A stretch of DNA of 64,000 nt from positions 1-64,000 of the forward strand of contig CAVOGV010000024.1 of assembly GCA_963695445.1 (NCBI GenBank). The letters are read 5' to 3'. Of the stretch, positions 56,661 to 64,000 are shown piece by piece. Made by a program: the position numbers and the translations under genes. The notes under the pieces are model-generated. The model worked only from the letters and a program-made list of their open reading frames with translations. It made no database searches and had not been told where the DNA came from. Positions within the stretch are counted from its first letter, which is position 1. The number at the start of each line of letters is the position of its first letter. The DNA comes from Thiohalocapsa sp963695445 (GTDB lineage: Bacteria; Pseudomonadota; Gammaproteobacteria; Chromatiales; Chromatiaceae).

Positions 56661-57914
56661 TCAGACCTCAAACGGGCCGAGCTTTTTCGCGACCGCGGCG
56701 TTGACCAAGGTCACGTACTTGGGCAAGCCGTTCTCGTAGGGCGGGTAGTCCTCGCCGCTGATCAACGGATAGAGATACTCGCGGCATTTGTCCGTAATGC
56801 CGTAGCCGTCGTCGGTGATGTAATCCCGGGGCATGAACTTCTCGACATTGGCGACTTCGGACAATGGCGCCTCGCCGATCTCCCACACGTACGGCTCGGA
56901 GGATTTACGCACCACGGTCGGCATGACCGCGTTGTGCCCGGCGATGGCATATTCGACCGCCGCCTTGCCCAGGGCATAGGCCTGCTCGACGTCCGACTTG
57001 GAGGCCAGATGGCGCGCCGCGCGTTGCAGATAGTCCGCCACGGCCCAGTGGAACTTGTAGCCGAAGGCGTCCTTGATGATATTCGCCACCACCGGCGCGG
57101 CGCCGCCGAGTTGGGCGTGGCCGAAGGCATCGCGGGTGCCCTGCTCGGCCAGGAAGCGACCGTCGGGGTGATGGCAGCCCTCGGAGACGCAGATGGTGCA
57201 GTAGCCATGCTCCTCGACCTTAGCCTTGACCGCCGCGAGGAATTTATCCTGGTCGAACTCGACTTCCGGGAACAGGGTGATCACTGGGATGCCCTGGTCG
57301 GCCACCAGCGCGCCCGCCGCGGCAATCCAGCCCGCATGGCGGCCCATGACCTCGATGACAAAGATCTTGGTGGAGGTGGCGCACATGGAGCGCACATCGA
57401 ACGACGCCTCCAGCGTGGAGGTGGCGATGTACTTGGCCACCGAGCCGAAACCAGGGCAGTTGTCGGTGATGGGCAGATCGTTGTCGACCGTCTTCGGCAC
57501 GTGGATGGCTTGCACCGGGTAACCCATCTTCTCCGACAACTGGCTGACCTTGTAGCAAGTGTCGGCGGAGTCGCCGCCACCGTTGTAGAAGAAGTAGCCG
57601 ATGTCGTGGGCCTTGAAGACCTCGATCAGGCGCTCGTATTCGCGCTTGTTCGCTTCGAGACTCTTCAGCTTGTAGCGACAGGAGCCGAAGCCGCCGGACG
57701 GGGTATGGCGCAGCGCGGCGATGTTCTCGGCGGATTCTTGATTGGTATCGATCAGATCCTCGGTCAGCGCGCCGATGATGCCGTTGCGCCCAGCATAGAC
57801 ATTGGCGATCTTGTCCGGGTGCTGCCGGGCGGTCTCGATGACCCCGCAGGCCGAGGTATTGATCACGGCGGTGACGCCGCCGGACTGGGCATAGAAGGCA
57901 TTTTTCGCGGTCAT
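56661..57914 (-). CDS. pfp: Pyrophosphate-dependent 6-phosphofructokinase
   Basis: 417 residues. Reversible phosphorylation of fructose 6-phosphate with PPi. The donor-site residues are of the PPi type: FYNGGGDSADTC with Asp after the Gly run, and IHVPKTVDNDLP with Lys (ATP enzymes have Gly, PGTIDND). Catalytic Asp in TVDND; substrate Arg and MGRHAGW present. In methanotrophs and phototrophs this enzyme also acts on sedoheptulose 7-phosphate and releases PPi that HppA can use. First gene of the pfp-small protein-hppA series. Confidence 0.93.
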   Translation of the reverse strand: MTAKNAFYAQSGGVTAVINTSACGVIETARQHPDKIANVYAGRNGIIGALTEDLIDTNQESAENIAALRHTPSGGFGSCRYKLKSLEANKREYERLIEVFKAHDIGYFFYNGGGDSADTCYKVSQLSEKMGYPVQAIHVPKTVDNDLPITDNCPGFGSVAKYIATSTLEASFDVRSMCATSTKIFVIEVMGRHAGWIAAAGALVADQGIPVITLFPEVEFDQDKFLAAVKAKVEEHGYCTICVSEGCHHPDGRFLAEQGTRDAFGHAQLGGAAPVVANIIKDAFGYKFHWAVADYLQRAARHLASKSDVEQAYALGKAAVEYAIAGHNAVMPTVVRKSSEPYVWEIGEAPLSEVANVEKFMPRDYITDDGYGITDKCREYLYPLISGEDYPPYENGLPKYVTLVNAAVAKKLGPFEV

Positions 57915-57998
57915 GTTGTCCCCTCGTTCGTGTTGCTTATCAGATGCTTTGATGATCGGGCTCTGCGGGACACCTGGCGCTTGGCCGACTGCCCCAGC

Positions 57999-58115
57999 TC
58001 AGCGCCCGGGTAGATCACCACGCTCCTCGGCGGCATAGTCGGCCTGGGCCTGGAACAGCGCGACAGCGCGTTCGGTCAGATCGTCGTAACGCCGAGCGAC
58101 CTGCACCCATCTGTT
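57999..58115 (-). pseudogene. C-terminal remnant of an unidentified protein
   Basis: Reads WVQVARRYDDLTERAVALFQ then AQADYAAEERGDLPGR and a stop at 57999. Composition and helix pattern look like a real protein end, but an in-frame TAA at 58116 closes it upstream, leaving 38 codons without a start. I do not recognise the family. It may be the end of a gene lost when the repeat-rich region 58.1-59.1 kb was formed. Confidence 0.3.
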
Positions 58116-58367
58116 TTAGTAGTTGGCTTGCATGAAAACTGGCAGCGATCGCAACGCTCGCCGACCTTAGCTCGATCTCGCTGATGTCGGGAATTTGGTT
58201 CGGCGGCGGTTGAGCCATGGGCTGCGGCATTAGAACTACATCTAGTGGAACTACAAGCTGGCGACACTGCAACGCGGACTGCGCGACCACGGCAAGAGAC
58301 GCCAAACTAGCCAAGGCGGTCCGTTAGGGTACCGAATCGGCGAGGTCATCGCATCGAAAATCTTCTA

Positions 58368-58501
58368 AGGGGGGTGTCCATCTGATTGCGGTAGACGCAA
58401 TGCGCGGTATCCCAGGCTCGGAGAAACAGGCGCTTACAGGCTATTGTCGGGCCGTAGACCACAATCAGTAGCAGCTACGGCACTAAGATGGACACCCCCT
58501 T
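58368..58501. mobile_element. 134-bp MITE-like element with 8-bp target duplication
   Basis: Terminal inverted repeats AGGGGGGTGTCCATCT (58368-58383) and AGATGGACACCCCCTT (58486-58501) match at 15 of 16 positions. The octamer ATCTTCTA flanks the element perfectly on both sides (58360-58367 and 58502-58509). There is no coding capacity inside. The intact duplication suggests a fairly recent insertion driven by a transposase elsewhere in the genome. Confidence 0.8.
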
Positions 58502-58540
58502 ATCTTCTATTTTGATGATAGAGCGCCATGGTGAAGCCTT

Positions 58541-58612
58541 GGAGCGACTTGCAATCGGGCTGGCACCGACAGCCGATGTGCGCATAGCCCGATCGCGGTT
58601 GCAGGCCGCTCC
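58541..58612. repeat. REP-like palindrome, GGAGCGACTTGCA family
   Basis: GGAGCGACTTGCAATCGGGC (58541-58560) faces AGCCCGATCGCGGTTGCAGG and CCGCTCC (58586-58612). More diverged than the copy at 22026, with an internal bulge. Confidence 0.65.
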
Positions 58613-59109
58613 CGCAGATGGCCCGCACCGCTCACGCCCGATTCGGCGACAAATCTTGAATTGTTGGCCAGTGGGGGGATCAAGATGGCGCGATCAATAC
58701 GGCGCGATCAAGCTCCACCGCGATAGAGCTGCGGCGGATTCTGATCGATCCAGCGGCTGACCGCCTCCTCGATGGTTGGCTGCAGCGCGACGTCGGTTCG
58801 AGCTGCGCTTGCAGCCGGTTGGATGCGACGCGTCGCGGGGCGCCGCATCGTTGCAAAGGCGTGGCCGCCGGACCGCATCGGAGGCAGCACACTTGTCTCA
58901 ACTGGGTTCCGGCAGTTGCTAGGAGTGACGAGTTGCAGGGACATTGGTCGCGGCTCCGGTGGTTGGCTTGCAGGCAGGGTGGTCGCGAATTTCACGACCT
59001 TGCATGCAGCCTACCGCCCCGCCGCTGACCGAAGACTGTAGCGGCTTGTCAGCTAACGTTCAGGCCGACGCTCAGCCCCAGACTCAGTCTGGTCCTCGGC
59101 CCGATTGCC
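58613..59109. other. Gene-poor stretch 3' of the ABC ATPase gene
   Basis: A permease gene would be expected here downstream of the ATPase at 59110, but no membrane protein is encoded in any frame. A minus-strand frame at 58708-58995 has no recognisable domain. With the remnant at 57999, the MITE and the REP palindrome, this 1.1 kb looks like eroded DNA. Confidence 0.5.
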
Positions 59110-59862
59110 CTAGACCGATTCGGGGAGCCCTACAGAAGCGGTATTCACCTCGGCAAGCCGCAGGGTGCGGTCGAACAGCGGCTCCAGGCCGGCGTCGTGA
59201 CTGACGAAGATCAACGTGGCGCCAGACTCCAGGCATTCGTTGAAGAGCAAGCGCACGAAGGATTGGCGGCGGTCCGCGTCCAGCGACGAGGTGGGCTCGT
59301 CGGCGACCAGAATTTCCGGCGAGCCCATCAGCGCGCGAGCGGCGGCGACGCGCTGCTGCTGGCCGACGCTGAGCTCCGTGACCGAGCGCGCGAGCAACGC
59401 CGGATCGGCCATGTCCAGATGCCCCAGTAGGCGCCGCGCTTCGGCCGCCAGATCGCCCTTGCGTGCCAGCGCCCGCTCCCGCCGGCGCCTGGAGAAGCGG
59501 CAGGGCAGCGTGACGTTGTCGACGATGCCGAGATAGGGGATCAGATTGAACATCTGAAAGATGTAGCCGATGTGATCGGCACGAAAATGGTCGCGCTCGG
59601 CACCGGTCATGCGTTCCAGCGACTGACTCAGCACCCGCACGCTGCCAGTGCTTGGCACCGTGACACCAGCCAGCAGGCCCAGCAGCGTGCTCTTACCGCT
59701 GCCACTCGGGCCTTCGATGAACAGTCGCTCGCCGCGCGCGACGCCGAATTGGTCCAGCGCTAGCACGTCGGGCCCTCCCGCGCGCCAGCGAAAACGCACG
59801 CCTTCGAGCAACACCACCGGTGCGGCTGCGCCGCCGCAATCGGCATCGGCTTCCGCGGTCAC
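59110..59862 (-). CDS. ABC transporter ATPase, LolD/MacB type, partner of ZrgA
   Basis: 250 residues: Walker A FIEGPSGSGKSTLLGLL, Q-loop YIFQMFNLIPYLG, signature ELSVGQQQRVAAARAL, Walker B EILVADEPTSS and switch His in FVSHD. These place it with lipoprotein-export or MacB-like ATPases that pair with FtsX-type permeases. A GTG start at 59862 overlaps the stop of the DUF2796 gene (GTGA). In Vibrio the zinc-regulated zrgABCDE operon has this ATPase after ZrgA, then a permease; here the permease is missing. Confidence 0.85.
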   Translation of the reverse strand: MTAEADADCGGAAAPVVLLEGVRFRWRAGGPDVLALDQFGVARGERLFIEGPSGSGKSTLLGLLAGVTVPSTGSVRVLSQSLERMTGAERDHFRADHIGYIFQMFNLIPYLGIVDNVTLPCRFSRRRRERALARKGDLAAEARRLLGHLDMADPALLARSVTELSVGQQQRVAAARALMGSPEILVADEPTSSLDADRRQSFVRLLFNECLESGATLIFVSHDAGLEPLFDRTLRLAEVNTASVGLPESV

Positions 59863-60437
59863 AGCGCGAGCGCAGCGTCACCCGCGGTCAACTCCACCGC
59901 ACGCTGGGCGTCTGGCGTGATCAATTGCACTCGCAAGCGCTGGGTGCCCGGAAAGGTCTCGAAAAGCGCCAGAGCGAGGGATTTGAGCTGTTCAGGCGCG
60001 GCGCAGTCGAAGCTGTAGGCAACGCCGGCATCCGAATGTACCTCGCCGGTTTGGTCGTGATCGTGGTCATGGTCATGAGCGTGCCCACCATCGTCGCCGG
60101 CGAGCTCCATGAAGACCTCGTAGTCGGTCAGCGTGCATCCGGCCTCGGCATTCGGCAGGAAGGTCAGCGCCGGGTCCGCGAGCTTGACGCGGGCGTCGGC
60201 TACGACCTGCTCTTCGGGGGCATTGCGGGGCGGATGCTCAAAGCCGACGAGGTTCGCCGCCGGCCCGTGCAGTTCGACCAGCAGCGCGCTGCCGTCCACC
60301 GCGACGTTGAGATCGCCAGCGCCATGCACATGGGCGCCATGCTCACGGTAGCCCTTGGCATGGTCGTCATCCGCCAGCACCGGGAGTGCCATCGTCAGCC
60401 CGAGGGCAACAGTCAACGCGGCATTTCGGAAATACAT
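59859..60437 (-). CDS. ZrgA family (DUF2796) zinc-uptake-linked periplasmic protein
   Basis: 192 residues with a signal peptide (ALTVALGLTMALPVLA). Histidine-rich metal-binding stretches: HAKGYREHGAHVHGAGDLNV at the mature N-terminus, the family hallmark, and HAHDHDHDHDQ near the middle. ZrgA is zinc-repressed and supports zinc acquisition in Vibrio. It lies 162 bp after zur on the same strand, within the znuACB-zur locus, which fits zinc starvation control. Translationally coupled to the ABC ATPase. Confidence 0.85.
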   Translation of the reverse strand: MYFRNAALTVALGLTMALPVLADDDHAKGYREHGAHVHGAGDLNVAVDGSALLVELHGPAANLVGFEHPPRNAPEEQVVADARVKLADPALTFLPNAEAGCTLTDYEVFMELAGDDGGHAHDHDHDHDQTGEVHSDAGVAYSFDCAAPEQLKSLALALFETFPGTQRLRVQLITPDAQRAVELTAGDAALAL

Positions 60438-60599
60438 AGTCAGCTCCTATTGTTGAGGTTCTAGCGAAACGATGTTCCAGACCAAGGAGAGCGGAGTGCG
60501 GTATCGCTGCACTCGCGCGCTCCTGCAAGGGGCCAAGCGCCGAGGGCCGAGGGCCGAGGGCCGCCGTGCAGCGCGATTGCGCGATTTTGGCCCTTGGCC

Positions 60600-61052
60600 C
60601 TATTTATCGGGCTTCAGCGCACAGTTCGAGCAGGTGCCGATCACTTCTACGATGGGCCGGCGCGGCTCGAAGCCGGTCTCGGCCGCCACCAAGCGCAGGC
60701 TGCCGGCGATGGCCTCGTCTTCGAGTTCGGTCACCTCGCCGCAATCGGCGCAGATCAGGAACTGGCTCAGGTGTGGATGCTCCGGGTGGGTACAGCCGAC
60801 GAAGGCGTGCAGGGTCTCGAGCTTGTGCACCAGCCCCTGTTCCAACAGAAAGTCCAGCGCCCGATAGACCGTCGGCGGGGCAGCGGCGGCACCGTCACGG
60901 ATCTGATCCAGGATCTCGTAGGCACCCACCGGTCGCGCGGCGCGGCAGACCAGTTCCAGCACCCGTCGCCGCTGGGCCGTGAGCCGCACCCCGCGCTCCG
61001 CGCACAGGGCATCGGCCCGCGCCAATACCTTGGTCAGCATGCGATCGTCCAC
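60600..61052 (-). CDS. zur: Fur-family zinc uptake regulator Zur
   Basis: 150 residues. Winged-helix DNA-binding domain (RLTAQRRRVLELVCRAARPV, PPTVYRALDFLLEQGLVHKL) and dimer domain with the structural zinc cysteines CADC and CSNC near the C-terminus, plus the HPHLSQFLIC metal site. The gene lies at the 3' end of znuA-znuC-znuB, 81 bp away, which identifies it as Zur rather than Fur. It should repress the znu and zrg genes when zinc is ample. A 7-nt tandem repeat (GCCGAGG three times, 60541-60563) lies just downstream. Confidence 0.92.
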   Translation of the reverse strand: MDDRMLTKVLARADALCAERGVRLTAQRRRVLELVCRAARPVGAYEILDQIRDGAAAAPPTVYRALDFLLEQGLVHKLETLHAFVGCTHPEHPHLSQFLICADCGEVTELEDEAIAGSLRLVAAETGFEPRRPIVEVIGTCSNCALKPDK

Positions 61053-61133
61053 GTCAGCGGGCCTCGTTCATCGTGTGCACCTTCGACATCCGGTAACCAT
61101 TCGGCCGTCAGCAAATCCGCGGCCAGGCCGGGC

Positions 61134-61994
61134 TCAGCCCGCCATCGGCGGTTGCAGCGCCGCACGCCGAGCCCGGCGGCGCACAAATAGCCCGGCGGCC
61201 ACCGCCGACACCAGGTACAGGGCACCGGCCAGCAGGATGATGGTCGGCCCGGCGGGCAGGTCGGGCGCGTAGGACAAGGCCAGCCCGCCGCTCGTCAGCG
61301 CGGCGCCGAGCAGCGTCGCGACCAGCATCATGCCGGCCAGGGATCGGGTCCACTGCCCAGCCACCGCCGCCGGCAACGTCAGCAGGGCGATGACCAGGAT
61401 CAGCCCCACCACTTGGATCATCAACACCACGGTGACCGCCACCAAGACCAGCAGCAGTAGGTAGAAAAAGGCCACCGGCACGCCACGCAGCCGGGCAAAC
61501 TCTTCGTCGAACGCAACGGCGACGAATTGGCGATAGAACAGACCCACGGTCACCAGCAGCAACAGGTCCAGCGCGGCCATGAACCAGAGTTCACGGGCGG
61601 GCACCAGCAGGATGTTGCCGAACAGGAAGCTCATCAGGTCGCTGGTGTAACCCGGCGTGCGTGAGATGAACAGGATGCCGATGGCCATGCCGATGGCCCA
61701 GAGGGCACCGATGGTGGTGTCTTCGCCGGTGCGCCAGGTCAGGCGCACCCAGCCGATGAGCAAAGCGGCGAGCACCGCGGCGACGAGCGCGCCAAGCAGC
61801 GGGTCGTAACCAAAATAGACGGCCGCACCCATGCCGGCAAGCACCGAATGCGCGATGCCGCCAGCCAGGAAGGCGATGCGCTTGACGACGACGAAGGGCC
61901 CGATCAGCCCGCAGCCGACACTGGCCAGCACCCCCGCCAGCAGGGCCTGCTGCAAAAAGCCCTGATCGACCAACGCGGCCAGGAACTCAGCCAT
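61134..61994 (-). CDS. znuB: Zinc ABC transporter permease ZnuB
   Basis: 286 residues with eight or nine membrane helices. ABC-3 family features: VVVKRIAFLAGGIAHSVLAG near the N-terminus and FDEEFARLRGVPV before the later helices. The ATG at 61994 overlaps znuC by 8 bp; a longer frame to 62102 is unnecessary. Works with ZnuC and ZnuA to import Zn2+. Confidence 0.93.
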   Translation of the reverse strand: MAEFLAALVDQGFLQQALLAGVLASVGCGLIGPFVVVKRIAFLAGGIAHSVLAGMGAAVYFGYDPLLGALVAAVLAALLIGWVRLTWRTGEDTTIGALWAIGMAIGILFISRTPGYTSDLMSFLFGNILLVPARELWFMAALDLLLLVTVGLFYRQFVAVAFDEEFARLRGVPVAFFYLLLLVLVAVTVVLMIQVVGLILVIALLTLPAAVAGQWTRSLAGMMLVATLLGAALTSGGLALSYAPDLPAGPTIILLAGALYLVSAVAAGLFVRRRARRAALQPPMAG

Positions 61995-62796
61995 GCGAGG
62001 CCCCTCCGGCCGGTGTCTGACCATGATCGTGCCTATGGCTGGAGACCGGACCGTGGCCGTGTGCATGGCTGATCTGTCGCACTTGCTCGCCGTAGAGATC
62101 ACCGATGATCTGGCCGTCGATCTGATCGGTGGCGTGACAGACCAGGGTGCGGTTGAGACAGGCGACCCGGCTCACATAGCCGGAGATGAAGGCGATGTCG
62201 TGGGAGACGACGACGATGGTCAGACGCCGGTTCAGGACCGCCAGCAGGTCGAAGATCTCGCCCTCCAGGCGTTGGTCGATGTTCGCGGTGGGCTCATCCA
62301 GGATCAGGAGTTCCGGCTCCCCGACCAACGCCCGTGCCAGCAGCACCCGTTGTAGCTGACCTCCGGAGAGGGTGCCGATCTGGCGCTTCACCAAGTCCGC
62401 GGCCTCGACCTCCGTCAGCGCCCTGGCCACCGCGGCGCGGTCGGCGCTGCGATAGCGCCCGAACATCGGCCCGATGCCGAGCCGGCCCATTAGGACCACG
62501 TCCTCGACGCTGATGGGGAAGTCGCGCGAAAAAGCCGGATACTGCGGCACGTAGCCGATGTGGCGGCGCATTCGGCGCGGCGGGCGGCCGAGCACCAGGA
62601 TTCGGCCGGCCTGGGGTTCGAGCAGACCCAGCACCAGCTTGAGCAGCGTACTCTTACCGCCGGCGTTGGGGCCGACCAAACCCAGGAATTCCCCTTGCGC
62701 GACGGTCAGATCGACGTCTTCCAGCACCGGCACCGCCCCGTAGGCGAAGCGCAGATGCTGGATGTCGATGACGGTCTTACCCGCGGCGGCGTTCAT
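61987..62796 (-). CDS. znuC: Zinc ABC transporter ATPase ZnuC
   Basis: 269 residues: Walker A LVGPNAGGKSTLLKLVLG, Q-loop YVPQYP, signature GTLSGGQLQRVLLARALVGE, Walker B LLILDEPTANID, switch VVSHD. The C-terminus is His-rich (ISHAHGHGPVSSHRHDHG), common in ZnuC and possibly a zinc sensor. Overlaps znuA by 4 nt (ATGA) and znuB by 8 nt, giving a tightly coupled operon. Confidence 0.94.
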   Translation of the reverse strand: MNAAAGKTVIDIQHLRFAYGAVPVLEDVDLTVAQGEFLGLVGPNAGGKSTLLKLVLGLLEPQAGRILVLGRPPRRMRRHIGYVPQYPAFSRDFPISVEDVVLMGRLGIGPMFGRYRSADRAAVARALTEVEAADLVKRQIGTLSGGQLQRVLLARALVGEPELLILDEPTANIDQRLEGEIFDLLAVLNRRLTIVVVSHDIAFISGYVSRVACLNRTLVCHATDQIDGQIIGDLYGEQVRQISHAHGHGPVSSHRHDHGQTPAGGASHG

Positions 62797-63791
62797 CGCG
62801 GCGCTTGCGCGGCGGCGATCAGCCCGGCGACATAGCGCAGGTTCGCGGCATAGTCCGGGGCGAGCGGGTCCACCGCCTCGACCCGGCCACCGATCTCGTG
62901 GGCCACGCGCGCGGCGGCGCGCCGGTCGAACTGGGGCTGCACGAAGATCACCCGCGTGCCGGCGGCGCGGGCCTGCTCGATGAGTGCCGTCAGGCGGCGG
63001 GCGGTGGGGGCCTTGCCCTCGCGCTCGATCGGGATCTGGGTCAGACCATAGGCATCGGCAAAGTAGCCCCAGGCAGGGTGATAGACCAGAAAATTCCGGC
63101 TCTCGAGCCCGCTCAAGGCAGCGGACAGTTCGGCGTCCAACGCGGCGAGTTCGGTATTGAAGGCAGCCTGATTCGCCGCGTACAGGGCGGCCCCGTCCGG
63201 GTCGAGCTCGGTCAGCGCATCACGGATCGCAACGGCCATGCGCTGGACCAACCGCGGGCTGGTCCAGACGTGGGCGTCCATGCCCTCGGGCGCTTCTTGC
63301 GCCGCGTGCGCATCCGGCTGGTCGGAACCTTTCCCATGCTCGTGCTCGTGAGGGTCATGGACGTGGTCTTCCTGAGGCCGCAGCGGCAGGCCGTCACGCA
63401 GATCCAACACCGGCATGTTCGAGTTGGCCGCGCGGATGCGCTTCATCCATGCAGCCTCGAACGGCACGCCGACACGCACGTAAAGATCGGCATCGGCCAG
63501 CGCCGCGATCTGCTTCGGCGACGGGTCGTAGGTGGCCGGGCTCTGGCCCGGCAACACCATCGTATGCACCGCGACGCGCTCGCCGCCGACCGCCTCGACA
63601 AAGGTGGCCAGGGGCAGCACGCTGACAACCACCGACAATGGCGGCGCCGGAGTGACGGGCGTGGCGGCAGGGGTCGCGGCCGGGTCGGCAACGGCGGACG
63701 ACAACAAGGCAAGACCGAGCAAGGCTCCCTGCATGCGCAGGAGGCCTCCGCGGCCTGCGCTGGGCGACCCGATCAAACGGCGGTTCATCAT
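62793..63791 (-). CDS. znuA: Zinc-binding periplasmic protein ZnuA
   Basis: 332 residues. Cluster A-I solute-binding protein: signal region (MQGALLGLALLSSAVA), SVLPLATFVEAVGGERVAV, PGQSPATYDPSPKQIAALAD, a His/Asp-rich loop (HVHDPHEHEHGKGSDQPDAH) typical of ZnuA, and the ligand histidines in MDAHVWTSPRLVQ and LVYHPAWGYFADAYGL. Captures Zn2+ for ZnuBC. First gene of the operon; a candidate Zur box lies about 60 bp upstream. Two adjacent ATGs (63791 and 63788) are possible starts. Confidence 0.94.
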   Translation of the reverse strand: MMNRRLIGSPSAGRGGLLRMQGALLGLALLSSAVADPAATPAATPVTPAPPLSVVVSVLPLATFVEAVGGERVAVHTMVLPGQSPATYDPSPKQIAALADADLYVRVGVPFEAAWMKRIRAANSNMPVLDLRDGLPLRPQEDHVHDPHEHEHGKGSDQPDAHAAQEAPEGMDAHVWTSPRLVQRMAVAIRDALTELDPDGAALYAANQAAFNTELAALDAELSAALSGLESRNFLVYHPAWGYFADAYGLTQIPIEREGKAPTARRLTALIEQARAAGTRVIFVQPQFDRRAAARVAHEIGGRVEAVDPLAPDYAANLRYVAGLIAAAQAPR

Positions 63792-63821
63792 TGACGGCGG
63801 CTCCGGCTACGACCTTATCGT

Positions 63822-63849
63822 TGAGGCGATTTCTGTCAGTCGCCTTAGG
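63822..63849. repeat. Short palindromic repeat, GGCGATTTCTGTCAG family
   Basis: TGAGGCGATTTCTGTCAG followed by TCGCCTTAGG: a 7-bp inverted repeat around the core. It lies between znuA and its putative Zur box, so it would be in the znuA leader. Confidence 0.65.
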
Positions 63850-63852
63850 CCG

Positions 63853-63872
63853 GAAATGTAACGATATAACGG
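63853..63872 (-). promoter_or_regulatory. Candidate Zur box upstream of znuA
   Basis: GAAATGTAACGATATAAC resembles the gammaproteobacterial Zur operator (GAAATGTTATANTATAACATTTC): the left half is nearly exact, the right half keeps TATAAC. It lies about 60 bp before the znuA start. Prediction by eye only. The remaining bases to 64000 show no gene. Confidence 0.5.
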
Positions 63873-64000
63873 CAAAAAACCAAGTGCCGCGAGCGCGAAC
63901 GCCGAGAGCCAGCATTGCGCACTGTTGTCGCTCACGCCATTACGCAAGTATTTCTCAGACTGATCCGGGATGGCCGTGCCGGATTCGTCCACCGTCATGC

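Noticed and set aside
57999..58115. Adenylate kinase end next to pfp
   Set aside because: Gene-order memory suggested it, but the residues (YDDLTERAVALFQAQADY) do not match adenylate kinase C-termini.
60541..60563. GCCGAGG tandem repeat downstream of zur as a regulatory element
   Set aside because: Only three 7-nt units in a GC-rich spacer; could easily be chance slippage.

Overview
The window is high-GC DNA from a sulfur-oxidising gammaproteobacterium, most likely of the order Chromatiales. The argument is gene content: two soxYZ pairs, a cytochrome c-rhodanese fusion, a bc1 operon followed by sspA-sspB, polyhydroxyalkanoate genes (phasin and acetoacetyl-CoA reductase), a pyrophosphate-energy cluster (membrane H+-pyrophosphatase, PPi-type phosphofructokinase, soluble pyrophosphatase) and aerobic hemF. 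No photosynthesis, rRNA or tRNA gene was seen, so a phototrophic lifestyle is not shown by this window.

Layout. 1-6.9 kb is a glycerol locus: the end of a broken glpB, a broken glycerol-type binding protein, glpF, glpD and glpK. 7.4-9.1 kb is accessory scrap: a UPF0175/DUF3368 toxin-antitoxin pair and two transposase remnants. 9.2-14 kb holds a membrane protein and then a Cache-domain class III cyclase homologue whose catalytic residues are replaced, followed by two paralogous methionine-rich membrane coiled-coil genes separated by a palindromic repeat. 14-25 kb has an acyl-CoA synthetase, a patatin-like membrane protein, an Na+/H+ antiporter, two Slp lipoproteins, a HAD phosphatase and an arylsulfatase. 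25-30 kb holds a DUF3482 GTPase/DUF2868 pair and aqpZ. 30-33 kb is the first sox cluster. 33-36 kb is hemF plus phaP-phaB with PhaR-like operators. 36-43 kb holds small conserved proteins, sspB-sspA, petABC, a Nif3-like protein and a DegS-like protease. 43.8-44.6 kb is a dead IS5-type element. 44.6-52 kb holds CIA30, DUF302, Sel1, a PEP mutase/isocitrate lyase family enzyme, a MoxR ATPase with a metallopeptidase/VWA partner, and a BepA-like protease. 52.3-53.3 kb is the second, intact soxYZ. 53.4-57.9 kb is the PPi cluster. 58-59.1 kb is a gene-poor stretch with a fresh 134-bp MITE-like insertion. 59.1-63.8 kb is a zinc-uptake locus (znuA-znuC-znuB-zur, then ZrgA/DUF2796 and its ABC ATPase).

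Two facts should colour any reading. First, about twenty genes, including cytochrome b and c1, are interrupted by single-base frameshifts while the protein continues recognisably in another frame; uncorrected sequencing or assembly indels are at least as likely as gene decay. Second, the intergenic DNA is rich in repeats: a long (GTTGTC)n hairpin present twice, a GGCGATTTCTGTCAG family, GGAGCGA palindromes, ACTGAAGT palindromes and the MITE with an 8-bp target duplication.

The most interesting unit is the degenerate cyclase with its two coiled-coil neighbours (10.5-14 kb). It looks like a membrane sensor that has lost catalysis and may signal through protein contacts.
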